Of a stretch of DNA of 64,000 nucleotides, positions 1-10,035 are shown in pieces. The stretch is from Marinobacterium lutimaris (lineage in GTDB: Bacteria; Pseudomonadota; Gammaproteobacteria; Pseudomonadales; Balneatricaceae), in NCBI RefSeq assembly GCF_900108065.1, contig NZ_FNVQ01000006.1:177329-241328 (forward strand). The letters are read 5' to 3'. Position numbers and translations under genes: made by a program. Under the pieces are notes generated by a model. It did not search any database and had not been told where the DNA came from. It saw nothing but the letters and a program-made list of their open reading frames with translations. The stretch's first letter is position 1. Each line of letters opens with the position of its first letter.

Positions 1-1
1 C

Positions 2-340
2 CTGGGTGACCTGGGTATTTTCCCGGGTCACGCTCCGCTTCTGACGGAACTGAAACCAGGCCCTGTCGAGCTGCGCAAGCAGGGCGGTGAGGAAGACGTG
101 TTCTACGTGTCCGGTGGTTTCCTTGAAGTACAGCCGCACAAGATTACGGTACTGGCAGATACTGCTGCCCACGCCGCTGATCTGAGTGAGGCCGCTGCTA
201 TCGAGGCCAAGAAACACGCAGAGCATGCAATGGCTGACAAGTCTGGCGAGTTTGAATACTCCCGGGCCGCCGCTCAGCTGGCGGAAGCTGCCGCGCAGCT
301 CCGCACACTGCAGCAGATTCGTCGCAAATCGGGCAAATAA
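2..340 (+). CDS. atpC: F1F0 ATP synthase epsilon subunit, 5'-truncated by window edge
   Basis: The reading frame is open from base 2 and ends with TAA. The visible 112 residues hold the epsilon beta-sandwich signature [13 protein letters not shown], then [11 protein letters not shown], then the C-terminal two-helix arm rich in Ala and Glu ending in RRKSGK. The family is about 140 residues, so only about 25-30 N-terminal residues are missing. Epsilon joins the central stalk of the ATP synthase and regulates ATP hydrolysis. It is normally the last gene of the atp operon, which fits the strong terminator 20 bases downstream. The identification is secure. Confidence 0.95.
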   Translation: MGDLGIFPGHAPLLTELKPGPVELRKQGGEEDVFYVSGGFLEVQPHKITVLADTAAHAADLSEAAAIEAKKHAEHAMADKSGEFEYSRAAAQLAEAAAQLRTLQQIRRKSGK

Positions 341-360
341 GCTCGTTGCAGCGATCAGGA

Positions 361-390
361 AAGGCAGCTTCGGCTGCCTTTTTTATTTTT
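361..390 (+). terminator. Rho-independent terminator of the atp operon
   Basis: Perfect 8-bp stem AAGGCAGC / GCTGCCTT around a stable TTCG tetraloop, followed by a T-rich tract. It sits 20 bases after the atpC stop codon and closes the operon. Confidence 0.9.
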
Positions 391-492
391 CCCTTCCGTT
401 AAACTTTCCCCAGCACATGAAAGGGATTACCCAGTTGAGGTAATCTGCACCTGAGGCTCCTCCGTTCGTTACCGGGTCAGGGAATTGTCGCC

Positions 493-1590
493 GTGCCAGC
501 AAAAGGGAAACTGCTCAAATTACTCACCTATGCCGTTATCGCCGTCGTTGCGCTGGTGTGGGTGCTTCGCTTCGATATCAAAGCCGCGCGGGACGATGCC
601 CCGCCTCAGCCCGAGACTGAAGCCGCCAGTCTGATCTCCGTGCAGTTCAGCGAAAGTCGCGCGCTACCCTACACCAAAACCCTGGAGATACAGGGCCAGG
701 TTGAACCTAACTACTCGGTTGATCTGCGTGCCGAAGTGGCAGCGCGCGTGCTGTCGCTGCCGGTAAGCAAGGGTGACCAGGTTGCCGAGGGGGACCTGCT
801 GTTGCAGCTGGATCAGGATGCACGCAAGGCCCAGTTGGCTCAGGCCGAAGCGGACCTGCACTACAAACAGCAGGACCTGAGCGCCAATCAGCGTCTGGTG
901 GATGCCGGTGGCAGTACGCGCAGTGATGTGCTGCGCCTGGCCAGCGAAGTAGCCGATGCAAAGCTGGTGCTGGAGGAGGCTCGTCTGGGGCTCTCCCGTA
1001 CCCGTCCCGTTGCGCCGTTCAGCGGTGTTGTCGACCGCCTCGATGTGGACCCCGGCGATTACCTGAGTATCGGTGACAGCTGGGGACGCCTGGTGGACAT
1101 CAGTACTCTGAAGGTTCGCGCCTGGGTGGCGCAGCAGGATGTGGCCGAACTGGCACTGGGCCAGAAGGTGAGGGTGCGTCTACTCGATGGCAGCCTTCTT
1201 GAGGGCGAGCTGAACTTTATCGCTTTCAGCGCCGACGAAGAGACTCGCAGCTACCAGATCGAAGCGATCGTACAGAACCCGGATGCCCGCCGTATCGCCG
1301 GTGCGAGTGCGTCGATGACTATCGATACCGGTGAGGTACAGGCACACCGGTTATCGGCGGCACTGCTGACGCTGGATGACCATAACCAGGTTGGCGTGAG
1401 AGTACTGGACGCCGACAACCGTGTTCATTTCCGCCCGGTGAAACTGCTCAGTGGCGAGATGACTCAGGCCTGGGTATCCGGGCTTGAGGAAGAGGAACGC
1501 CTGATTACCCTGGGTGCCGGTTTTGCCGAAGAGGGCCAGCAGGTCAATCCGGTCCCGCTTGAAGAGAGCGTGGAGCAGGGAAGCCGCTGA
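493..1590 (+). CDS. RND efflux periplasmic adaptor (membrane fusion protein)
   Basis: 365 residues from a GTG start preceded by AGGGAA about 10 bases upstream. Residues about 8-26 form one N-terminal membrane anchor. Then come the lipoyl/barrel-sandwich half (VEPNYSVDLRAEVAARV, VSKGDQVAEGDLLLQLD), an alpha-hairpin rich in Ala/Gln/Glu, the second lipoyl half (RPVAPFSGVVDRLDVDPGD) and a beta-barrel. This order is typical of MexA/AcrA-type adaptors that link an inner-membrane RND pump to an outer-membrane channel. The stop overlaps the start of the pump gene by one base (TGATG), so the two are co-translated. No outer-membrane factor is encoded nearby, so the pump probably borrows a TolC-like channel. 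The substrate is unknown. Confidence 0.9.
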   Translation: MPAKGKLLKLLTYAVIAVVALVWVLRFDIKAARDDAPPQPETEAASLISVQFSESRALPYTKTLEIQGQVEPNYSVDLRAEVAARVLSLPVSKGDQVAEGDLLLQLDQDARKAQLAQAEADLHYKQQDLSANQRLVDAGGSTRSDVLRLASEVADAKLVLEEARLGLSRTRPVAPFSGVVDRLDVDPGDYLSIGDSWGRLVDISTLKVRAWVAQQDVAELALGQKVRVRLLDGSLLEGELNFIAFSADEETRSYQIEAIVQNPDARRIAGASASMTIDTGEVQAHRLSAALLTLDDHNQVGVRVLDADNRVHFRPVKLLSGEMTQAWVSGLEEEERLITLGAGFAEEGQQVNPVPLEESVEQGSR

Positions 1591-4500
1591 TGAAAGCCCT
1601 GATCGAAGCCGCAATCGCCCGGGCCCGGGCGTCGGTACTGCTGCTGGTGCTGATTATCGCTGGCGGTCTGGTTGCCTTTCAGACCCTGCCGCGTGAGGCC
1701 AACCCCGATGTCACCATCCCCTATATCTATGTCTCGGTAACCCTGGATGGCGTCAGCCCCGAGGATGCCGAGCGTCTGCTGGTGCGGCCGCTGGAGCAGG
1801 AGCTGCGCTCGCTGGAGGGGATCAAGGAGATGACCTCCTTCGCCGCCGAGGGCCACGCCTCGGTGCTGCTGGAGTTCGATGCCGGCTTCGATCCGGACCT
1901 GGCGCTGCAGGATGTGCGCGACAAGGTGGACACGGTGAAAAGCGATCTGCCCTCGGAAGCGGACGAGCCCAGTGTCGATGAGATCAACATTTCCGAATTT
2001 CCTGTGCTGACTCTGGGGTTGTCGGGACCGATCGCGCCGGAGCAGATGGTCTATATCGCCCGGCAGCTACGCGACCATATCGAGGCGATTCCTGAGGTGC
2101 TCGAGGTCGATATCGGCGGTGATCGCGAGGATCTCCTGGAGATCACCGTGGATCCGCAGGTGCTGGCCGGCTACGGCGTCGATTACTCGAGCCTCTATTC
2201 GCTGGTCAGCAATAACAACCGCCTGGTGGCGGCTGGCAGCATCGACACCGGCTCCGGGCGACTGACGCTGAAGGTCCCCGGCGTGATCAGTGATCTTGAA
2301 GACCTGATGAGCATGCCGGTGAAGGTGGATGGCGATTCGGTGGTGACCTTTAACGAGGTGGCCAGCGTGCGCCGCACCTTCAAGGATCCCACCGGTTTCG
2401 CCCGCCTTAACGGCCAGCCGGCGCTGGTGCTTGAGGTATCAAAACGGGCAGGCGCCAATATTGTCGAGACCATCGATCAGGTAAAAGCCCTGCTGGCCGA
2501 GGCCGAGCCGTCGCTGCCGCAGGCGCTGAAGATCACCACGATCACCGATCAGTCCACCGAGGTGCAGGATCTGCTCACCGACCTGCTTAACAACGTGCTG
2601 ACGGCGGTGATCCTGGTGCTGCTGGTGATGCTGGTGGCGATGGGCCCAAGGCCTGCGCTGCTGGTGGGGCTGACGATCCCGGGAGCCTTCCTGGCCGGGC
2701 TGCTGATGATCCAGCTGCTCGGTTTCACGCTGAACATTATCGTGCTGTTCTCGTTGATCCTGGTGGCGGGGATGCTGGTGGATGGCGCTATCGTCGTCTC
2801 TGAACTGGCGGATCGTAATCGGGAGCAGGGGCTCAATCCCAGCGCTGCCTGGAGCCAGGCGGCTATCCGCATGTCCTGGCCGGTGATCGCCTCTACGGCC
2901 ACCACCCTGATGGTGTTCCTGCCGCTGCTGTTCTGGCCGGGTATCGTCGGTGAGTTTATGAAATACCTGCCGGCCACGGTGATCGTCTGCCTGCTGGCTT
3001 CGCTGGCGATGGCGCTGGTGTTTCTGCCGGTGCTGGGGAGTCTCGCCGGCGGCAAGGGCGCGGCGAAGCCACCGCAGCAGAACAGTCTGTCGCGTCGCTA
3101 CCGCGCCTTTCTCGCCGCTCTGCTAAAGCGTCCTGCGCTGGCACTGGCGGCCAGCCTGGTTGTGATGCTGCTGGTGTACCTCACCTATGTCCGTTTCAAT
3201 CACGGCGTGGAGTTCTTCCCGGAAACCGAGCCGGAATCCGCCCAGGTGCTGGTGCATGCCCGTGGGGATCTGTCGGTTTATGAGCGCGATGAACTGGTGC
3301 AGCGCGTGGAGCAGCGTCTGATGGGGATGCCGGAGATCGAGGCGCTTTACGCTCGCTCCCAGGTCAGCGCCGACAGCCAGCAGCAGGAGGATGTGATCGG
3401 AGTGTTGCAGTTCCAGTTTATCGACTGGGAGCAGCGCCGCCCGGCCACCCTGATTCTGCAGGATATGCAGCAGAGAACCGCGGATATGGCCGGTCTCAGT
3501 CTGGAGTTTCGCAAACAGGAGGATGGCCCCACCGAGGGCAAGCCGGTGCAGCTGCATTTTGTATCCAACGACAGCGAAGCCAGCTCCCGCGCCGTGGACC
3601 AGGTGCGCTTGCAGATGCAGCAGCTGGGCGGCTTTATCGATATCGAGGATGACCGCACCCTGCCGGGCATCGAATGGCGCCTGAACGTGGACCGCGAGGC
3701 GGCGGCGCGTTTCGGTGCCGACGTGGCCAGTATCGGCAACGCCATCCAGCTGGTGACCCAGGGACTGCTGCTGACCACCTACCGGCCGGCGGATGCCGAT
3801 GACGAGGTGGATATCCGCGTGCGCCTGCCGCGGGACAAGCGCACCCTGGATCAACTGCGGCAGCTGACGCTGAACACCAGCCGAGGCCAGGTGCCCCTGT
3901 CGCTGTTTGTCACCCTGGAAACGGCGCAGAAAACCGGCGTCATCAATCATCGCGATGGCTCCCGTACGCTGACCCTGGAAGCCGATCTGGCCGAAGGCTA
4001 CCGCCTGGATGAGCGCCTGGCGGCGCTGTCAGCGGCGGTAGATGATCTGCCGGAAGGTGTTGAGCTGGAGGTAGCCGGTGAGCAGGAGGATCAGCAGGAG
4101 GCGGCCACTTTCCTTGTTGGCGCTTTCCTGGTGGCGCTGCTTCTGATGACGCTGATCCTGGTGGTGCAGTTCAACAGCTTTTACCAGACGCTGCTGGTGC
4201 TGTCGGCGATCGTGTTCTCCACCGCCGGCGTGCTGATCGGGCTGCTGGTGAACCAGCAGTCGTTCGGCATCGTCATGGTGGGTATGGGCGTCATCGCCCT
4301 GGCGGGGATCGTGGTGAACAACAACATCGTCCTGATCGATACCTACAACCAGCATATCAACGACGGTTATTCACCCTTTGATGCGGCGCTGGAGACCGGC
4401 TGCCTGCGCCTGAGGCCAGTGCTGCTGACCGCACTGACCACGGTGCTCGGTTTGATGCCGATGGTACTGGGCATCAACGTGAACCTGCTGGAGCCCAGCC

Positions 4501-4661
4501 TGGGGCTGGGCGCTCCGTCGACGCAGTGGTGGACCCAGCTTTCCAGCGCTATCGCCGGTGGTCTCGCCTTTGCGACCTTCCTGACGCTGCTGCTGACTCC
4601 CTGCATGCTGGTGCTGGAGTCCAACCTGCGCCAGTGGCTGCGCCGTCGCCTGGCGGGTTAG
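1590..4661 (+). CDS. RND efflux transporter permease (AcrB family)
   Basis: 1023 residues, the usual size for the hydrophobe/amphiphile RND family. An N-terminal membrane helix is followed by a porter domain (about 40-330), a block of helices (about 335-540), a second porter domain and a final helix block. The TM4 signature reads AGMLVDGAIVV near residue 395, so one of the two acidic residues of the AcrB proton relay is Gly here. The TM10 region reads VVNNNIVLID near residue 910, with Asn in place of the AcrB relay Lys; that exchange is, from memory, also seen in other RND pumps. The gene overlaps the adaptor by one base. It should export hydrophobic compounds using proton-motive force, but the specific substrate cannot be read from the sequence. 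Confidence 0.92.
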   Translation: MKALIEAAIARARASVLLLVLIIAGGLVAFQTLPREANPDVTIPYIYVSVTLDGVSPEDAERLLVRPLEQELRSLEGIKEMTSFAAEGHASVLLEFDAGFDPDLALQDVRDKVDTVKSDLPSEADEPSVDEINISEFPVLTLGLSGPIAPEQMVYIARQLRDHIEAIPEVLEVDIGGDREDLLEITVDPQVLAGYGVDYSSLYSLVSNNNRLVAAGSIDTGSGRLTLKVPGVISDLEDLMSMPVKVDGDSVVTFNEVASVRRTFKDPTGFARLNGQPALVLEVSKRAGANIVETIDQVKALLAEAEPSLPQALKITTITDQSTEVQDLLTDLLNNVLTAVILVLLVMLVAMGPRPALLVGLTIPGAFLAGLLMIQLLGFTLNIIVLFSLILVAGMLVDGAIVVSELADRNREQGLNPSAAWSQAAIRMSWPVIASTATTLMVFLPLLFWPGIVGEFMKYLPATVIVCLLASLAMALVFLPVLGSLAGGKGAAKPPQQNSLSRRYRAFLAALLKRPALALAASLVVMLLVYLTYVRFNHGVEFFPETEPESAQVLVHARGDLSVYERDELVQRVEQRLMGMPEIEALYARSQVSADSQQQEDVIGVLQFQFIDWEQRRPATLILQDMQQRTADMAGLSLEFRKQEDGPTEGKPVQLHFVSNDSEASSRAVDQVRLQMQQLGGFIDIEDDRTLPGIEWRLNVDREAAARFGADVASIGNAIQLVTQGLLLTTYRPADADDEVDIRVRLPRDKRTLDQLRQLTLNTSRGQVPLSLFVTLETAQKTGVINHRDGSRTLTLEADLAEGYRLDERLAALSAAVDDLPEGVELEVAGEQEDQQEAATFLVGAFLVALLLMTLILVVQFNSFYQTLLVLSAIVFSTAGVLIGLLVNQQSFGIVMVGMGVIALAGIVVNNNIVLIDTYNQHINDGYSPFDAALETGCLRLRPVLLTALTTVLGLMPMVLGINVNLLEPSLGLGAPSTQWWTQLSSAIAGGLAFATFLTLLLTPCMLVLESNLRQWLRRRLAG

Positions 4662-4673
4662 TAAAACCAGCTA

Positions 4674-5285
4674 TCAGTAGCCAACGGTAAAGCGAGACTT
4701 CAGATTAGCCGGTTTTTCCAGCTCATCGACCAGGGCGATGGCGAAGTCCTCGAAGGAGATGCTGGAGCCGTTCTCGTTGACCAGCAGCTCGTCTTTGCCG
4801 AGGCGGAAGCTGCCGGTGCGCTCACCGGGCACGAACATCGCTGACGGCGACAGGAAGGTCCACTCCAGATCGTCCACCTGCTTCAACTGATCGAAGAAGA
4901 CCGCGCCGGCACTGGCTTCGGGTTTGTATTCTTCCGGGAAGTCCGGCTGATCGATAACGCGTTCGCCGTTGGGCACCAGCAGGGAACCTGCACCGCCGAC
5001 CACCAGGTAGCGCTTCACGCCGGATCCGCGCACCGCTGCGACCAGGGTGTCAAAGTCGGCATCGAGAAAACGTACGGCGCTGATCACCGCATCATGGTCG
5101 CGCAGAATATCTGCCAGGGCGGCGCTGTCATTGAGGTCAGCGGCAACGCTGCTGACGCCCTCAAGCGCCGGGATTTTGTCGATATGGCGGGCAATGGCAG
5201 TGACCTTATGGTGACGGTCGCTGAGTTCTTTCAGGAGGCGGCTGCCGACATTGCCGGAGGCGCCGATAAGAGCAACATTAGGCAT
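4674..5285 (-). CDS. NAD(P)-binding oxidoreductase-like protein (NmrA/atypical SDR)
   Basis: 203 residues from the ATG at 5285, which has GGAG seven bases upstream; the longer frame to 5300 lacks a ribosome site. The N-terminus MPNVALIGASGNVGSRLL carries the GxxGxxG dinucleotide-binding motif of Rossmann-fold atypical short-chain dehydrogenases. DAVISA and KRYLVVGGAGSLLV are also typical of the YwnB/NmrA-like group. No catalytic YxxxK is evident, so it may be a redox sensor or a reductase of unknown substrate. It is divergent from an HxlR regulator, a common arrangement in which HxlR represses the oxidoreductase in response to electrophile or redox stress. Confidence 0.85.
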   Translation of the reverse strand: MPNVALIGASGNVGSRLLKELSDRHHKVTAIARHIDKIPALEGVSSVAADLNDSAALADILRDHDAVISAVRFLDADFDTLVAAVRGSGVKRYLVVGGAGSLLVPNGERVIDQPDFPEEYKPEASAGAVFFDQLKQVDDLEWTFLSPSAMFVPGERTGSFRLGKDELLVNENGSSISFEDFAIALVDELEKPANLKSRFTVGY

Positions 5286-5319
5286 GGTATTTCTCCACAA
5301 AGGGCTAGGTTTTTTGGTA

Positions 5320-5334
5320 GTCTATTTTGTAGAC
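5320..5334. promoter_or_regulatory. Candidate HxlR operator (inverted repeat)
   Basis: GTCTA-N5-TAGAC is a perfect inverted repeat, extendable with mismatches (TAGTCTA / TAGACCTA). It lies between the divergent oxidoreductase (start 5285) and HxlR gene (start 5491), where an HxlR dimer would control both. Assignment rests on position and symmetry only. Confidence 0.5.
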
Positions 5335-5490
5335 CTATGGCTAACCTTAGGCCTGTAGAGATCAGCAAACAAGAAGTCACCCGAGCCTGACCAGGTCACT
5401 GCGCGCTGACCTGCTGTGTTGCTGGGATAAACCGCAATCGCGCGCAGGCCAGAGTAAGCCGTCAATAAATCTTTCTGAGGAGGTAGACGC

Positions 5491-5877
5491 ATGCCCCTTT
5501 CCAAGAGCCTGAACTTTGAGCAGCCCTGCCCGATACGCGATGTACTCGACCGTATCGGCGATCAATGGAGCCTGCTGGTGCTGCACTCGCTGCAGGGGGA
5601 GCCGCGCCGCTTTAACGAGTTGCTGCGCGAGATCGGTGATATCTCCAAGCAGATGCTGTCGAAAACACTGAAACGTCTGGAGCAGGATGGTTTTGTCACC
5701 CGCACACTCTATGCCGAGGTGCCGCCCAGGGTGGAATACGCGCTGACCGAGCTGGGCAGTTCTTTTCTGGTGCCTATGCAGCAGTTGGTGGACTGGGCGA
5801 AAGCGAACCATGGCGGCATCGTTGAGGCGCGCCAGACCTACACGCCCGCCGACAACAGCTGGCAGCAGCCGCGCTGA
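5491..5877 (+). CDS. HxlR-family winged-helix transcriptional regulator
   Basis: 128 residues with a strong ribosome site (GAGGAGG) upstream. The sequence shows the HxlR pattern: an N-terminal CPIRDVLDRIGDQWSLLVL with the conserved Cys near residue 12, then FNELLREIGDISKQMLSKTL as the recognition-helix region, then RVEYALTELG for the wing. HxlR proteins are dimeric repressors or activators, several of which sense aldehydes or oxidants through the N-terminal Cys. It is divergent from the NAD(P)-binding protein, its likely target, and probably autoregulates through the palindrome at 5320-5334. Confidence 0.9.
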   Translation: MPLSKSLNFEQPCPIRDVLDRIGDQWSLLVLHSLQGEPRRFNELLREIGDISKQMLSKTLKRLEQDGFVTRTLYAEVPPRVEYALTELGSSFLVPMQQLVDWAKANHGGIVEARQTYTPADNSWQQPR

Positions 5878-5895
5878 GACAGTCGCTGCGAAGTG

Positions 5896-6636
5896 CTAGA
5901 GCAGGCGCCAGAGAGTATCGAAGACGATCTGCTGCGCGGCGGCCACCTCCCGGGAGTCGATCACCACGGCGGTGGGGTAGTTGTCCGAGGCCAGCGAGAT
6001 GATCGCGCAGCGGGGCGGGTAGATTGCGATATAGGCGGCATCCACCGGCCCCTCGGTGCGGATCCATTTACGCTCCGACAGTTCGGCACTTTCACCGCCA
6101 TCGCCGATGGCGATAACGCGAACCCGGATATTGCGGGCGATCCGCTGGGCGGTAAAGGTGGGAAAGGGGCGGTAGAGGTGCGGCCGGATCGGCTTTGACG
6201 AGAATACCGAGTAGACCGGATTCTCTTCTGCGCTGACACGATTGAGGATATCGCGCAGTACCTGCTCGATACCGGCGTCGCCCTCGAAAAACTGTACGTT
6301 GGCGGCGCTGAAGTCGGGTTTGAGGTGATGCAGATCGGGAATGATCCGGTTTTTCAGCTGTCCCATCGCCAGCTCGAGCCGCTTCTGCTTCTCTTCGGCC
6401 AGCTGCAGCAGCACCTCCGGTTCGCGGGCGCTGAAGTAACGTCGTCGTCCTTTCGGCAGATAAGTGACAACGCCCTGTTGCTGCATCGCTTTCAGGCACT
6501 CGTAAGTGGTGCCGCGATTGACGCCGGCGCGTTCGGCTATAGTACGTATGGCGCTTGGCCCGAGGGCCAGCAGAGCACGGTAGATGGCGACGGAGCGCGC
6601 GTCGAGGCCAAGCTGGGAGAATATCTCCTGATCCAT
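5896..6636 (-). CDS. TrmB-family transcriptional regulator
   Basis: 246 residues. The first about 75 form a winged helix-turn-helix of the TrmB type (GPSAIRTIAERAGVNRGTTY, then YLPKGRRRYFSA). A coiled region rich in Lys/Glu/Leu follows (about 78-105), then a C-terminal effector-like domain with IRVRVIAIGDGG, CAIISLA and FDTLWRLL, matching the phospholipase-D-like C-terminus of many TrmB regulators. It is divergent from glmU with a clear palindrome at its own start codon. Characterised TrmB proteins are archaeal sugar-responsive regulators. Control of glmU by this protein is possible but not shown. Confidence 0.82.
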   Translation of the reverse strand: MDQEIFSQLGLDARSVAIYRALLALGPSAIRTIAERAGVNRGTTYECLKAMQQQGVVTYLPKGRRRYFSAREPEVLLQLAEEKQKRLELAMGQLKNRIIPDLHHLKPDFSAANVQFFEGDAGIEQVLRDILNRVSAEENPVYSVFSSKPIRPHLYRPFPTFTAQRIARNIRVRVIAIGDGGESAELSERKWIRTEGPVDAAYIAIYPPRCAIISLASDNYPTAVVIDSREVAAAQQIVFDTLWRLL

Positions 6637-6660
6637 TTTGTCAATTTTCCTATGACAAAA
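6636..6660. promoter_or_regulatory. Inverted repeat at the TrmB-type regulator start, candidate operator
   Basis: TTTTGTCA and TGACAAAA form perfect 8-bp arms separated by nine bases. The left arm abuts the regulator's start codon on the minus strand. The location would allow autorepression and control of the divergent glmU (start 6773). Confidence 0.5.
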
Positions 6661-6772
6661 GCTATTGGAACGATTCTGCGCATTCTGTAAATTGCGGTCA
6701 AATTGAGAATACCGGATCGATGTCCAGATTCAGGAGCGAATCTGTATATCGATCCACCACACGGGAAAACCG

Positions 6773-8140
6773 ATGAAGATTGATGTTGTGATTCTGGCGG
6801 CGGGCCAGGGCAGTCGAATGAAATCCTCCCTGCCGAAGGTGATGCACCCGGTCGGCGGCAAGCCGATGGTGCAGCACGTGATCGATGCCGCCCGCGCACT
6901 GGAAGGCGATGTACACCATCATGTGGTCGTCGGTCATGGCGCTGACCGGGTGCGCGAAGCCCTGGCGAGTCAGCCGCTTCACTTTGCTCTGCAGGCGGAA
7001 CAGCTCGGTACCGGCCATGCGGTGGCCCAGGCGATGCCTGAGATCGATGAAGAGAGCCAGGTACTGGTGCTGTACGGCGATGTGCCGCTGATCGCCGCTG
7101 AAACCCTGGATGCGCTGGCGCATATCTCCGCCCGCGGACACCTGGGGCTGCTCACCGTCACCCTGGACGACCCCACCGGCTATGGCCGCATCCTGCGCAA
7201 CGATGTGGGCGAGGTCACCGCCATTGTCGAGCATAAGGATGCCAGCGAAGCGCAGCGCGCGGTGCGCGAGGTGAATACCGGTATCCTGTCGCTGCCGGCG
7301 CGCTACCTGCATGAATGGCTGCCGCTGCTCTCCTCCGATAACGCCCAGGGCGAGTATTACCTCACCGACGTGATTGCCATGGCGGCGGAAAGCGGCGTGC
7401 GCATCGAGGCGATCCAGCCGCAGCATGAGCAGGAGGTGCAGGGCGTCAACAACCGTTCACAGCTGGCGGCTCTGGAGCGCTGGTATCAGCGTAACCTGGC
7501 GGAACAGCTGATGGCCGATGGCGCGACCCTGGCCGATCCCGCCCGTGTCGATATCCGTGGCTCAGTGACAGTGGGGCCGGACTGTTTTATCGATATCAAT
7601 ACCCTGTTCCAGGGCAAGGTCGAGCTGGCCGAGAACGTTCATATCGGCCCCAACTGCGTGATCATCGACAGCCGCATCGGCCCGGGCACCCGGATCGAGG
7701 CGAACTCCATTGTTGAGGGCACCGTTGTCAGTGCCGAGGCGAGCGTAGGGCCCTTTGCCCGCCTGCGTCCAGGCACAGAGCTGGCCGAGCGTACCAAGGT
7801 CGGCAACTTCGTCGAAACCAAGAAGGCGGTGATCGGCGAGGGCAGCAAGATCAACCACCTCAGCTATGTCGGCGATGCCAGGGTCGGCAGGGACGTTAAC
7901 GTGGGTGCGGGCACCATTACCTGCAACTACGATGGCGTCAATAAATCCCTGACAGAGATCGGCGATGGTGCCTTTATAGGCTCCAACACCGCGTTGGTGG
8001 CGCCGGTCAGCGTCGGCAAAGGTGCCACCGTGGGCGCTGGTTCAACGGTCACCAGGCCGGTGGATGATGAGGAGCTGGCCGTGGCCCGTGGCAAACAGAA
8101 GAACATTCAGGGCTGGAAACGGCCGCAGAAGCGCAGCTAA
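6773..8140 (+). CDS. glmU: Bifunctional N-acetylglucosamine-1-phosphate uridyltransferase / glucosamine-1-phosphate acetyltransferase
   Basis: 455 residues, the standard GlmU length. The N-terminal pyrophosphorylase domain (about 1-228) opens with LAAGQGSRMKSSLPKVMHP, the nucleotide-binding signature with its Lys. The C-terminal left-handed beta-helix (about 250-455) has hexapeptide repeats and the acetyltransferase segment KINHLSYVGD with the catalytic His. The enzyme acetylates glucosamine-1-P and joins it to UTP, making UDP-GlcNAc for peptidoglycan and lipopolysaccharide. glmS follows 12 bases later and supplies the pathway's first intermediate. Confidence 0.97.
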   Translation: MKIDVVILAAGQGSRMKSSLPKVMHPVGGKPMVQHVIDAARALEGDVHHHVVVGHGADRVREALASQPLHFALQAEQLGTGHAVAQAMPEIDEESQVLVLYGDVPLIAAETLDALAHISARGHLGLLTVTLDDPTGYGRILRNDVGEVTAIVEHKDASEAQRAVREVNTGILSLPARYLHEWLPLLSSDNAQGEYYLTDVIAMAAESGVRIEAIQPQHEQEVQGVNNRSQLAALERWYQRNLAEQLMADGATLADPARVDIRGSVTVGPDCFIDINTLFQGKVELAENVHIGPNCVIIDSRIGPGTRIEANSIVEGTVVSAEASVGPFARLRPGTELAERTKVGNFVETKKAVIGEGSKINHLSYVGDARVGRDVNVGAGTITCNYDGVNKSLTEIGDGAFIGSNTALVAPVSVGKGATVGAGSTVTRPVDDEELAVARGKQKNIQGWKRPQKRS

Positions 8141-8152
8141 GGAGCAGATCAG

Positions 8153-9979
<1,827 letters not shown>

Positions 9980-9989
9980 TCCAGCGCGC

Positions 9990-10035
9990 AGCTCTTCTGA
10001 ACACTGCCTTGAAAGGCAGGTTGTTCAGGAGGGCT
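9990..10035. terminator. Long imperfect hairpin between convergent glmS and LysR genes
   Basis: Stacked arms AGCTCT/AGGGCT, CTGAACA/TGTTCAG and TGCCT/AGGCA close on a TGAA loop. There is no clear T tract, and the right arm overlaps the last codons of the LysR gene. Position and size suggest a shared transcription end, but it is not a canonical terminator. Confidence 0.5.

Noticed and set aside
3123..3950. 275-codon minus-strand frame opposite the RND pump
   Set aside because: Shadow of the pump gene. No conserved motif, and no promoter or ribosome site was seen.
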